Below are positions 25,794-34,500 of a stretch of DNA of 40,367 bases, in pieces. The position numbers and the translations under genes were made by a program. The number at the start of each line of letters is the position of its first letter. Positions within the stretch are counted from its first letter, which is position 1. Under the pieces are notes generated by a model, which was not told where the DNA came from, made no database searches, and saw nothing but the letters and a program-made list of their open reading frames with translations. This DNA is from Oceanicaulis sp. (GTDB lineage: Bacteria; Pseudomonadota; Alphaproteobacteria; Caulobacterales; Maricaulaceae): the NCBI GenBank assembly GCA_020832735.1, contig JAFIEB010000005.1:1-40367 (forward strand), given 5' to 3'.

Positions 25794-26633
25794 TCAGGCG
25801 CGTTTCGTTCTTGGCTGATCGCTGAACGCCTTCTCGACGACAAAGCCGCCCGGGCGCGCGTTGGAGCCTTCGGCGAAGCCCAGGCCTTCAAAGATATCTT
25901 TGAGCTCTTCGAGCATGGCCAGCGACCCGCAGATCATCACGCGGTCCTGTTCGGGATCGAACCCGGCCTGCCGGATGGACTGGAAGAACAGGCCCGACCG
26001 GATCAGATCGGTGATCCGCCCGGTCTGCGGGCCATCCTCGCGGGTGACGGACGCAAAACAGGTCAGCTGGCGCGGCGCGGCCTCGCCAACCAGCGGGTCG
26101 CGTTCAAGGCCCGCCGCCAGCTCGCGCGAATAGGCCAGTTCCGCAGATGTGTGGCAGGTATGGGTGAGAATGATCTGTTCGTATCGCGCATAGGCGTCCG
26201 GCTCGCGGACAATGGAGGCGAAGGGCGCGACACCGGTGCCGGTCGCGATCAGGAACAGCCGTTTGCCGGGCAAGAGCGCATCGAGCACCAAAGTGCCGGT
26301 CGGCTTGCGGCCCACCAGAACCCGGTCTCCGGGCCGGATGTGCTGCAGGCGCGAGGTCAAGGCTCCGCCATCCACCTTGATCGAGTAGAATTCCAGTTCG
26401 CTATCCCAGCTGGCGCCCGCGAGCGAGTAGGCGCGCAAGGTCGGCCTGCCTTCGCCCGCCAGCCCGATCATCACAAACTCGCCGGCGCGGAAGCGGAAGC
26501 TCTGCGGCCGCGCGGTCCGGAAGGAAAACAGCGTGCCGGTATAGTGACGCACATGCGTCACCTCGCAGTCGAAAAACGCGCCCGTATCGATAACAGGGCC
26601 GGGGCGTCCGGCCGTGGCTGGCAAGGCGGTCAT
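25794..26633 (-). CDS. fpr: Ferredoxin/flavodoxin-NADP+ reductase
   Basis: A 279-residue FAD flavoprotein passing electrons between NADPH and ferredoxin or flavodoxin. FAD site RAYSLAGASWD (the R-x-Y-S pattern), VDGGALTSRLQ, the NADP-binding GTGVAPFASIVRE, MICGS near the nucleotide site, and a C-terminal FVVEKAF block where the aromatic residue stacks on FAD. The ATG at 26633 has GAGGA upstream; the frame continues to 26771 but the extra residues are not family-like. It follows the cysG-DUF2849-cysI-cysH genes on the same strand with 62 nt between, so it likely supplies reduced ferredoxin to the sulfite reductase. Confidence 0.93.
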   Translation of the reverse strand: MTALPATAGRPGPVIDTGAFFDCEVTHVRHYTGTLFSFRTARPQSFRFRAGEFVMIGLAGEGRPTLRAYSLAGASWDSELEFYSIKVDGGALTSRLQHIRPGDRVLVGRKPTGTLVLDALLPGKRLFLIATGTGVAPFASIVREPDAYARYEQIILTHTCHTSAELAYSRELAAGLERDPLVGEAAPRQLTCFASVTREDGPQTGRITDLIRSGLFFQSIRQAGFDPEQDRVMICGSLAMLEELKDIFEGLGFAEGSNARPGGFVVEKAFSDQPRTKRA

Positions 26634-26695
26634 GGCATGATCCTCAAATCTGTCAGATGATTTCGGGCGCGGCGCGCCGCCTGTCCGGTCCGGGC

Positions 26696-27799
26696 CTATC
26701 CGATCAGGCGCACAGCCCGCTTGCGGGCCGCAACGGCCCGGTCGGTGCGGGCCTGATCGAATATGCCGCACTCGCTGCGGTCCGAACCCGGCCAGCGCCC
26801 ATCGCGAGCGTGCAGGCCTGCAGACGGCGCGGTGCAGGGCCAGCAGCCCACCGAGGCGTATCCCTGTTCTCTGAGCGGATGCGCAGGCAGGTTCATCTGG
26901 CGGTACAGGGCGGCGATCCCGGCCGGGTCGATGCCCGCAACCGGATTGATCATCACCCGTTCACCGTCAAACTCGAAGGGCTGGAGGCTTTGGCGTTCGC
27001 CGCCATGGGCGCGCTTGCGCCCGGTGATCACGGCGTCAAAGTCTTCCAGCCCTGCGCCGAGCGGGCGCACCTTCCTGAGCTCGCAGCACGTCTCGCTGTC
27101 GCGCTCATAGAGCTTGCCGTCGCTATCGAGCGCGCGCGCCTCGGCCGGGTCGGGGGTGAGGATGCGGACATCCTCAAGACCCAGATGCGCGATCAACTGG
27201 TCCCGGTAGGTCAGCGTCTGGGGGAAATGGCGCTGGGTGTCGAGGAAGAGCACAGGCACGCGCCGGTCCACTTGCGCCAGCAGGGCCAGACCCAGCGCCG
27301 CCTCAACGCCGAACGATGACAGCATGGCGATGCGGCCTGAGAACGCGTCCACAGAGGCGGCGATGATAGTCTGAGGCGGGCTGGCGCTGTGTTCGCGATT
27401 GAGCGCGTCCACTTGCTCTTTGCGCGCCGCGAGCGCGCGGGCGCGATAGACGGGCGGCCTGTCAGTTGCGCCCCGGGCGATCCCCAGCTGATAGGCATGG
27501 GTGAAGCCCGCCCGCTGCCAGCGCGGTGACGGCGTATCGGGCGAAATGGCGTCAAACCCGCTGCGTTCGAGACAGTCTTTCTGGTCGGGCAGGATATCGC
27601 CCACCGCCCGCAACTCCCCGGCATACCCGCTTTCGCGGATAAGGGCGGCGAGCGAATAGCCGCGTCCATCCTTGAACCCGGGAAAGCGCACATCAATGGC
27701 CCCGGCCCGCCGCCCCGCCTCCAGGGCGGTCTCCGGCGCGGTGGCGGTATCGATTTCGATGCGCGCGTGAACGTCGCGCAGAACAGCTTCACTGCCCAT
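26696..27799 (-). CDS. cysH: DUF934 domain fused to [4Fe-4S] adenylyl-sulfate (APS) reductase
   Basis: A 367-residue fusion. Residues about 30-90 form a DUF934 domain (DVRFPGFKDGRGYSLAALIR, ELRAVGDILPDQ, CLERSGFDA). From about 125 on it is a CysH-type reductase: SSFGVEAALGLAL (160s), LFLDTQRHFPQTL (185s), Cys238-Cys239 and Cys319-x2-Cys322 as [4Fe-4S] ligands marking the APS rather than PAPS class, and the catalytic Cys344 in SECGIF. It reduces activated sulfate to sulfite. DUF934 and cysH are usually separate neighbouring genes; here the frame is continuous with no internal stop. The ATG at 27799 follows a perfect AAGGAGG (complement of 27807-27813) and overlaps the cysI end by 11 nt. Confidence 0.88.
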   Translation of the reverse strand: MGSEAVLRDVHARIEIDTATAPETALEAGRRAGAIDVRFPGFKDGRGYSLAALIRESGYAGELRAVGDILPDQKDCLERSGFDAISPDTPSPRWQRAGFTHAYQLGIARGATDRPPVYRARALAARKEQVDALNREHSASPPQTIIAASVDAFSGRIAMLSSFGVEAALGLALLAQVDRRVPVLFLDTQRHFPQTLTYRDQLIAHLGLEDVRILTPDPAEARALDSDGKLYERDSETCCELRKVRPLGAGLEDFDAVITGRKRAHGGERQSLQPFEFDGERVMINPVAGIDPAGIAALYRQMNLPAHPLREQGYASVGCWPCTAPSAGLHARDGRWPGSDRSECGIFDQARTDRAVAARKRAVRLIG

Positions 27800-29420
27800 A
27801 GACCGCCTCCTTGAAAGGTTCAAATCCGATGCGGTGAAGCGTGCCGGCGAACACCTCGCCGCTGCGGCGTTCGCGCCGGAACATGGCCACGCAGGCGGTG
27901 ACGGCCTCCACCGCCTCGTCCGGCGTCAGGCCGGGGCCGAGTATCTTGCCGATGGCGGCGCCATTGTCAGCAACGCCGCCGAGCGTGAGCTGGTAGACCT
28001 CCTCGCCCTTCTTATCGACGCCCAGAAGGCCGATATTGGCGATGTGGTGATGCCCGCACGCATTGATGCAGCCGGAAATCTTGATGGTGAGGCCCTGCGT
28101 GTCCTCGTCCAGGCCCCGGTCGATCAGCGCCGCCGAGAGCGCCTGCGCCACCGGGATGGAGCGGGCATTGGCCAGATTGCAATAGTCCAGTCCCGGGCAG
28201 GTGACGATGTCGCTGGCGAGCCCGGCATTGGCGGTGGCCAGGCCCGCCGCCTCAAGCCCCTCGAAAATGGCTGGCAAGTGCGCGGCCACGGCGTGGGGAA
28301 TGACGAGATTTTGCTCCTTCGTGACGCGGATTTCCCCGTCGCCATAGCGTTCGGCGAGATCGGCCACGGCGTCCATCTGGTCCGCCGTGGCGTCGCCCGG
28401 CGCGCCGGCGCGCGGCTTGAGCGAGATCACCACAATGGCCCGGCCTGGCACTTTATGCGGTTTCACATTGATCCGCCGCCAGCGTGCGAAGCCTGGCGCA
28501 TTGATGGCGCCTTCAGGCCGGTCCACAGGAGACGGCTCGGGGAAGAAGGCGGTCAGGCGCGCCGCCTCCTCGGCCGGAACGGCAAGATCACGGCCGCGTA
28601 TCTGGCGGTACATGGCCTCCACCTCAGCTGTGAAGGCGTCCGGCCCCATGGTCTCGACCAGGATCTTGATGCGCGCCTTGTAGATATTGTCGCGCTGAGC
28701 GGCGAGATTATAGACGCGCATGATCGCGGTCAGATAAGCCAGCAATTCATTCTTCGGCAGGAATCCGCGCAGCTTGACCGCCACGCGCGGCGTCCGCCCC
28801 TGCCCGCCGCCGGCATGCACCTCGAACCCGGTCTCGCCGGTCTCGCCGCGCACAAGCTTCAGGCCGATATCGTGCACGCCAATGGCCGCCCGATCGGCTT
28901 CAGAGCCGGTCACCGCGATCTTGAACTTGCGCGGCAGGAAGGTGAATTCGGGATGTAAGGTGGACCATTGCCGGATCAGCTCGCACCAGGGCCTTGGATC
29001 CTCCACCTCGTCCAGCGCCGCGCCCGCAAACGGATCGGTGGTGGTGTTGCGGATGCAATTGCCTGATGTCTGGATGGCGTGCATCTCCACATCGGCCAGT
29101 TGCTCGAGAATTTCAGGAATATCGACCAGGGCGGGCCAGTTATACTGAATATTCTGGCGCGTGGTGAAATGGCCATAGCCCTTGTCGTACTGGCGGGCGA
29201 TATGGGCCAGAACCCGCATCTGGCGGGCATTGAGCGTGCCATAGGGAATGGCTGCGCGCAGCATGTAGGCGTGAAGCTGGAGATAGACGCCGTTCATCAG
29301 ACGCAAGGGCTTGAACTGGTCCTCTGAAAGCGCGCCGGACAGGCGCGCCTCAACCTGCTCGCGGAACTCCTCCACGCGCTCTGAAACCATCGTCCGGTCG
29401 ATCTCGTCATAGCGGTACAT
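27789..29420 (-). CDS. cysI: Assimilatory sulfite (nitrite/sulfite) reductase, siroheme/4Fe-4S
   Basis: A 543-residue siroheme enzyme reducing sulfite to sulfide, ferredoxin-type. Cluster and siroheme ligands are visible: Cys408-x5-Cys414 (TCPGLDYC) and Cys451-x3-Cys455 (GCINACGHH). The N-terminal half contains RQYDKGYGHFTTRQNIQYNW and TSGNCIRN, typical of the nitrite/sulfite reductase ferredoxin-like half-domain. Position between cysG (which makes its siroheme) and the APS reductase argues for sulfite over nitrite as substrate. The start at 29420 is 4 nt after the DUF2849 gene. Confidence 0.93.
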   Translation of the reverse strand: MYRYDEIDRTMVSERVEEFREQVEARLSGALSEDQFKPLRLMNGVYLQLHAYMLRAAIPYGTLNARQMRVLAHIARQYDKGYGHFTTRQNIQYNWPALVDIPEILEQLADVEMHAIQTSGNCIRNTTTDPFAGAALDEVEDPRPWCELIRQWSTLHPEFTFLPRKFKIAVTGSEADRAAIGVHDIGLKLVRGETGETGFEVHAGGGQGRTPRVAVKLRGFLPKNELLAYLTAIMRVYNLAAQRDNIYKARIKILVETMGPDAFTAEVEAMYRQIRGRDLAVPAEEAARLTAFFPEPSPVDRPEGAINAPGFARWRRINVKPHKVPGRAIVVISLKPRAGAPGDATADQMDAVADLAERYGDGEIRVTKEQNLVIPHAVAAHLPAIFEGLEAAGLATANAGLASDIVTCPGLDYCNLANARSIPVAQALSAALIDRGLDEDTQGLTIKISGCINACGHHHIANIGLLGVDKKGEEVYQLTLGGVADNGAAIGKILGPGLTPDEAVEAVTACVAMFRRERRSGEVFAGTLHRIGFEPFKEAVYGQ

Positions 29421-29424
29421 CTGC

Positions 29425-29706
29425 CTACCGCCCCCCGGCGTTCAGAAGGCTGGTGCCGGTGGTTGGGCCTTTGAGCCGGATCGTCTCGCGCACGTGTTTG
29501 CGCCCGCCCGGCTCGTCGCCGTCCAGTTCGATCAGGTAAGGCCCGACCACGGTGAGAATATCGCGCAGGGCGGCGTTCAGCGCCGCGTCGGCTGCAGCCA
29601 CGTCATCAAAGCGCTCGGCCTCAATCAGGGACGGGGTCCAGACGCCGTCAGAGCGGCGATAGACCACATGGCCGTCAGTCAGCCGGTTGGCGGTGATCGC
29701 TCTCAT
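29425..29706 (-). CDS. DUF2849 small protein of the sulfite-reduction operon
   Basis: A 93-residue DUF2849 protein (MRAITANRLTDGHVVYRR at the start, YLIELDGD near 58, HVRETIRLKGP near 75). In alphaproteobacteria it lies almost always between cysG and cysI; its molecular role is unknown. Starts inside the cysG stop (ATGA overlap) and ends 4 nt before cysI, so it is translationally tied to both. Confidence 0.88.
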   Translation of the reverse strand: MRAITANRLTDGHVVYRRSDGVWTPSLIEAERFDDVAAADAALNAALRDILTVVGPYLIELDGDEPGGRKHVRETIRLKGPTTGTSLLNAGGR

Positions 29707-31118
29707 GCCGCGTCCTCCAGCAGGGCTTGCCGGGCCAGGCCGGCCGCCATGTCCGGCGCGCGCGCCACCACCTCGCCAATGACGATGACAGCCGGGCCCG
29801 TGATGGCGTGGGCCGTGATCAGGGCCGCCAGGCCGCCCAGCGTGCCGGACACCGCGCGCTCTTCAGGCAGGGAGCCGTTCTCGATAATGGCTACCGGGGT
29901 CTCGGCGGCGCGCCCGGCGGCGATCAGTTTCGCGCTCAGCTCCGGCGCTGTGGCCACGCCCATATAGACCACAAGGGTGTGTCGCGCGCTGGCCAGGCTC
30001 TGATAGTCCAGCTCCGGCCCGTCCTTTTTCGGCTGGCCGGTGACGAACGTCACCGCCTGGGCCGCGTCGCGATGGGTGAGCGGGATTTGCGCCGAGGCCG
30101 CGCAGGCGAGCGCCGCGGAGATTCCTGGAACCACCTCCACCGTGATGCCTGCGGCGCGCACCGCTTCGGCTTCCTCGCCGCCGCGCCCGAAGATGAAGCT
30201 GTCCCCGCCTTTCAGCCGCACGACCCGCAAGCCCTTGCGCGCTTCCTCAATGAGAATGCCGGCGATCTGCTCTTGCGGCACGGAATGCTGGCCGCGCCGC
30301 TTGCCCACATCGATGCGGCGCGCATCACGGCGCGCGCGCTGCAGGATCGCTTCAGGCACCAGCCGGTCATGCACGATCACATCGGCGTCGCGCAGCACGC
30401 GCACGGCTTTGAGTGTCAGCAATTCCGGGTCGCCCGGTCCGGCGCCGACAAGGAATACCTGGCCCGGCGGAGGCTTGCCATCACGGAACCCGGTGAGGGC
30501 GCGGCTGAGGGCGAGGGCTGTGCCCAGGGCGTCGCCCGCATCGGCTCTGGCGACCGCCTCGCCGCGCAGGGCGGTCTCCCAGAAGCGGCGGCGGGCGTCG
30601 AGCGTGGGCAGGGCTTCGCGCACCTGATCGCGAAGGCGGTTGGCGGTGCTGGCCAGAAGGCCCACGCCGGGGGCGATCACCCCTTCCAGGGCGGAGCGGA
30701 TGTCGCGCACCAGCACCGGCGCGGCCCCGCCGGTGGACAGGGCGATCGTCACAGAGCCCCGGTCCACGAGCGCCGGCGTATAAAAGTCGCACAGGGCAAG
30801 ATTATCGACCACGTTCACCAGCGCGCCGCCCCGGCGCGCGCGGGCGGCCAGATGCGTTGCGCGCGCCTCGTCTTCCAGCGCAATGAAAACGAATTTTGCG
30901 CGCTGGAAAGCGCCCGGTGGCACGAAGCGGCCCGGCAAGATGTGGGCGCCGGTTTCCTCATCAAACTCAGGCGGCGCAACCAATTTCACCGCCGGGCGCC
31001 AGACCAGCTCGCAGGGCGCGCCGGCGAACAGGCGCAGCTTGGCGCGGGCCGCCTCGCCGTCACCGATGACGATGACGCGCGCGCCCTTGAGCGGAATGGC
31101 AGGCAGAAACTGGTCCAT
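29703..31118 (-). CDS. cysG: Siroheme synthase (SUMT + precorrin-2 dehydrogenase/ferrochelatase)
   Basis: A 471-residue bifunctional enzyme converting uroporphyrinogen III to siroheme. The N-terminal Rossmann domain (VIVIGDGEAARAKL, about 15-30; FVFIALEDEA) is precorrin-2 dehydrogenase/ferrochelatase. The C-terminal SAM-dependent methyltransferase has VFLVGAGPGDPELLTLKA, VVRLKGGDSFIFGRGGEE, EVVPGISAALACAA and TLVVYMG. Length is close to E. coli CysG (457). First gene of the operon leading to DUF2849, cysI and cysH. Upstream palindromes at 31134-31156 may be control sites. Confidence 0.95.
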   Translation of the reverse strand: MDQFLPAIPLKGARVIVIGDGEAARAKLRLFAGAPCELVWRPAVKLVAPPEFDEETGAHILPGRFVPPGAFQRAKFVFIALEDEARATHLAARARRGGALVNVVDNLALCDFYTPALVDRGSVTIALSTGGAAPVLVRDIRSALEGVIAPGVGLLASTANRLRDQVREALPTLDARRRFWETALRGEAVARADAGDALGTALALSRALTGFRDGKPPPGQVFLVGAGPGDPELLTLKAVRVLRDADVIVHDRLVPEAILQRARRDARRIDVGKRRGQHSVPQEQIAGILIEEARKGLRVVRLKGGDSFIFGRGGEEAEAVRAAGITVEVVPGISAALACAASAQIPLTHRDAAQAVTFVTGQPKKDGPELDYQSLASARHTLVVYMGVATAPELSAKLIAAGRAAETPVAIIENGSLPEERAVSGTLGGLAALITAHAITGPAVIVIGEVVARAPDMAAGLARQALLEDAA

Positions 31119-31133
31119 AAGGCGGGTCCTTCA

Positions 31134-31156
31134 GGTCTGGACCATGAACCTAAGGT
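31134..31156. promoter_or_regulatory. Two short palindromes upstream of cysG
   Basis: GGTC-TG-GACC (31134-31143) and ACCT-A-AGGT (31148-31156) lie 16-38 bp before the cysG start. They could form a regulator site for the sulfur operon, but no factor can be named and such short palindromes may be chance. Confidence 0.25.
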
Positions 31157-31239
31157 CAATCAGCAACGCTCCACCAACGAGATGTTCTGCCCCGTCCGAT
31201 AGATTTGCTTCACTGTCGTGCGCCTTGGCCGCTTTGCTC

Positions 31240-31311
31240 CAGGCCGTTCTTGGCCAGCCAGAACTAGTCGGCGGCGCTTTTGGCGAGATAGGCGTCGTGT
31301 GTGATCATCGC
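31240..31311 (-). pseudogene. Decayed 3' fragment of an ABC-F ATPase gene
   Basis: Minus-strand translation from 31311 reads AMITHDAYLAKSAAD, a TAG stop, then FWLAKNG. This matches the intact ABC-F protein's VVLITHDVYLAEGTVDQLWLVKDG. Aligned base to base without gaps, 31243-31307 and 35041-35105 agree at 52 of 65 positions by hand count. The fragment has an in-frame stop and no recognisable flanks, so it is a relic. The rest of the 393-bp gap 31119-31511 shows no supported gene. Confidence 0.75.
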
Positions 31312-31511
31312 ACAGTTCGGCGAAAGCAACCCCTGTCGCGCTCGTCTGACAACACCCTCTGATCCAGCCAGGGTCTGCTCGGCGAGGCATAGTCCGCTGG
31401 GATGTTTCGGCAGCGGATTTCAAATGGCGGGCGGATAGAACGCACCGGAGCGCCATGCCGCGTTGAGTGAACGCTCCGTCTCCATCGGTTCCGAGGCGGG
31501 ACAGGTCATTT

Positions 31512-34500
31512 TCAGGCATCCGGCGCGTCAGGCAGTTCGGGCAAATACCCGCTGGTGAATAGCTCCGAATACTCTTCCTGCGACATCGCCTTCCGCATTA
31601 GGTCGTGAGCGTGGGAAATGGCGGCGTAATCGGTTACGGGGTCGAGCAAATCCCTCTCAAAGGCCTCATGCAGCATGACGGCCCAGGTCCGGTTCGGCAT
31701 ACCGTCGAAATGCTTGAAAATCGCGCCATGTTTCAAGCCGGCGCAAAAGATTTCGACAATCAGGGGCCAGTTTTCGTCATGCGGGTATTCCGATTTGACA
31801 AAATTGCCAAACAAGATCGAGGACGCATCGCGAGCTCCACTAGAAATCTCCGGGTGTGATATCAAGTGTGCGAAAATGGACTCAGTTGCCGCGCTGACAA
31901 GTTTTGTAAATTCTTTTCTTATCGGATGCTCCACGAAGCAGCGACTGACTCTGCTCAAACGAAATATGGCATCTTCATTTCCTGCATGATGTCCGGACCA
32001 GGCAATAATAAAATTCATAATCTCGAATGATAGATCTTGTCTCTGAGATAGTGACTTTGTCAGATATCCAGCATCTTTGTGACGCCAGTTTTCTCTTAGC
32101 CAAAATTCACACGATTTTTGAACAAGCCCGAAAGGTCCACCCGCGTCGAGCCAGCTCGCATAGACGTGTGATGCCTCAGGCGTCGCGCCATGTTCCACGA
32201 TCCAGTCGAGGAGATGTTCGAGGACGGCATCAACATCGCCCTCGGCGTCGAGCCAGCCTTTATAAACGAACCTTGCCTCCAGCCTCGCGCCATGTTCCGC
32301 GAGCCAATTGAGGAGATTGTCGCGGACGGCATCAACACCGCCCTTCGCGCCGAGCCAGCTTGTGTAGACGTGAGAAGCCTCCAGCCTCGCGCCATGTTCC
32401 GCGAGCCAATTGAGGAGACTGTCGCGGACGGCATCAACACCGCCCTTCGCGTTGAGCCAGCTTGTGTAGACGAATCGCGCCTCCGGCGTCGTGGCATGTT
32501 CCGCAATCCAGGCCAGGACCGGCTCATAGACGGCATCAACACCGCCCTCAGCGTCGAGCCAGCCTTTATAGACGAATTGCGCCTCCGGTGCCGTGGCATG
32601 TTCCGCGATCCAGGCCAGGACCGGCTCACGGACGGCATCAACATCGCCTTCAGCGTCGAGCCAGCTTCTGTAGACGAAGGACCCTTTGCTCTCAGAGTCG
32701 TTGCAGGCCAGCCATGGCTCCAGATATGGCAGGACTTCATGCGGGGGTGTGCCCCACTTGAGCAGCGAAACGATCAGGTAGTGACTATCGACAGCATCTG
32801 GCTCTGACGCGAGGCGCGACAGCACATCGTCGTGAAAGCGGTCTGGATCAAAGGCATGGGCGCAGCGCAGAACAATGTTGCTGCGGCGCGCCCATTTGAC
32901 GGCAGCGCCTAACGGTTCGTTCAGGGCGCGTTCCAACGTCGCGCGGTCAACCTGATCACGGCCAGCAGTCACCGACCATTCTGCAGCACGCGCCAGAGCC
33001 AGATGCGCCCCAGGGGCGTTCGCCAGCCGGTCACGGATTTGCGGCGCGTCTGCGAGCAGGGCGATCAGTTCGGACGGAGGCAGAAGCCGGCTGGTCGCAA
33101 GTACAGGAAGCGCGGCAAGGGCTTTCTCCTCGTCGCGGCGGGTCAATGCCTCGACTGCGCGCTTTCCCGACAGAGTGTTGAATACCGAATGCTCACTCAG
33201 GCGGTCCAATGCAGCCAGACAGCGGTCAAAGCGGCCGTCTTCAAGCGACGCGCCCAACAGGTCCTGCAGCCGATCCTGCTCACCGCCCGGCATTGCCGAC
33301 AGATGCCGCGCCAACATCGCGTCGGCCAGCACGTCATGTGCTGCCGAGAAACCCTCGGGCTCGGGCTCGACCCAATGATCAGCCCTGAGCACTTCAAAGA
33401 GATCGCGATGAAGGTCCGACCCGGCGCGAAAGGCCTCGGCCTCGGCCAGCGTCATCGGCAAACGCACCGCCAGTTCGGCCAGCAGGCGTTGCACGGGTTG
33501 GCCAGGAAATCGGTCTTCAATAATCTTTAGCCGGCTGCCCGCCCAGCCGGAAAAGTCCTTTACAGCAACCAGATTGCCGAACTGCGCCTCGAACTGCGCA
33601 TGATCCTGACGGTAGAGGAACCCGGCAAAGGCCGCCATCACCGGCAGGCCGGCGCAACTGCGCGTGATGGCTTCCGGCTCTGGAACCTCCAGGTGGCTCA
33701 GAATACTGCGAACAAGCCATGCATCGTAACCGTCAAGCCCGGACCCCCGATCAATGCGCGTTTCTTCCAGACTTACGTCCGGGAGACTGTCCTTGACGCG
33801 CTGGATTGAGCTCGACCTCGTAGAGGCGAGTATCGAAATACGGGGGCCGCCATCCGCGCCGAGGCGGTTCAAAGCTTCAGACAGGTCGCCGAGGCCTTCA
33901 AACGCTTCTGCATAGTCGATGAAAAGCAGAAGCTTTGCGGCTTTAGAGTGGGCCCGGCACAGCGTGTCGAGGTGAGACACCGACGCCCTACGGTCCAGCC
34001 TGACCGGCCACCAGCCTTCTTCCCGAGCCTTTTCGCATAACTCGATCGCAAGGCGCGTCTTGCCCATTCCACCAGGGCCGGAAATCACATGCGCCCTGGC
34101 CTCGTTGCCTCGGGTGAGGTGAAGCAGCGCCGCGTCAATCTGCGAGGGGCCTTCAAGCCCGTTTTCGCGGCGATAGACGTCGCGCGAGAAATACGGAAGG
34201 TTCGTACTTTCCAAAAACCTCTTGAAACCCGTCGGTGAACCGAAACTGAGATCGATCTCGCCGTATCCCTGCGGAAACCCGCCGAACCACCGGTAGAAGA
34301 GCGGGGCGAAATTGGCGGACTGGCCGACCAGATCATCCCAATAGCGCAGATCCACCTCAACATCGCGCAAGTGCCTCAAATCACTGTGCTGATCCGAAAG
34401 ATTATGGAAGCAATTCCGGATCGCCTGGTACAGCTGGCTGCGTTCGTCAACACTGGCGCATTTCGCCGATGTGACGAATGTATATTTCTTTACAGAGCCT

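Noticed and set aside
29727-31202. Plus-strand open frame of 491 codons
   Set aside because: Antisense of cysG, whose motifs are complete; no ribosome site or family resemblance.
31160-31519. Minus-strand open frame of 119 codons between cysG and the STAND gene
   Set aside because: It is out of frame with the ABC-F relic it crosses, has no ribosome site and no family resemblance.
32166-32675. Possible CRISPR array
   Set aside because: Units are 102 bp with no short repeat/spacer alternation, in frame with a long gene; they are protein repeats. No cas genes are present.
32190-32807. Plus-strand open frame with repeated MFREPIEE-type units
   Set aside because: The repeats come from the 102-bp units of the STAND gene read on the other strand; the minus frame has the domains and covers the whole region.
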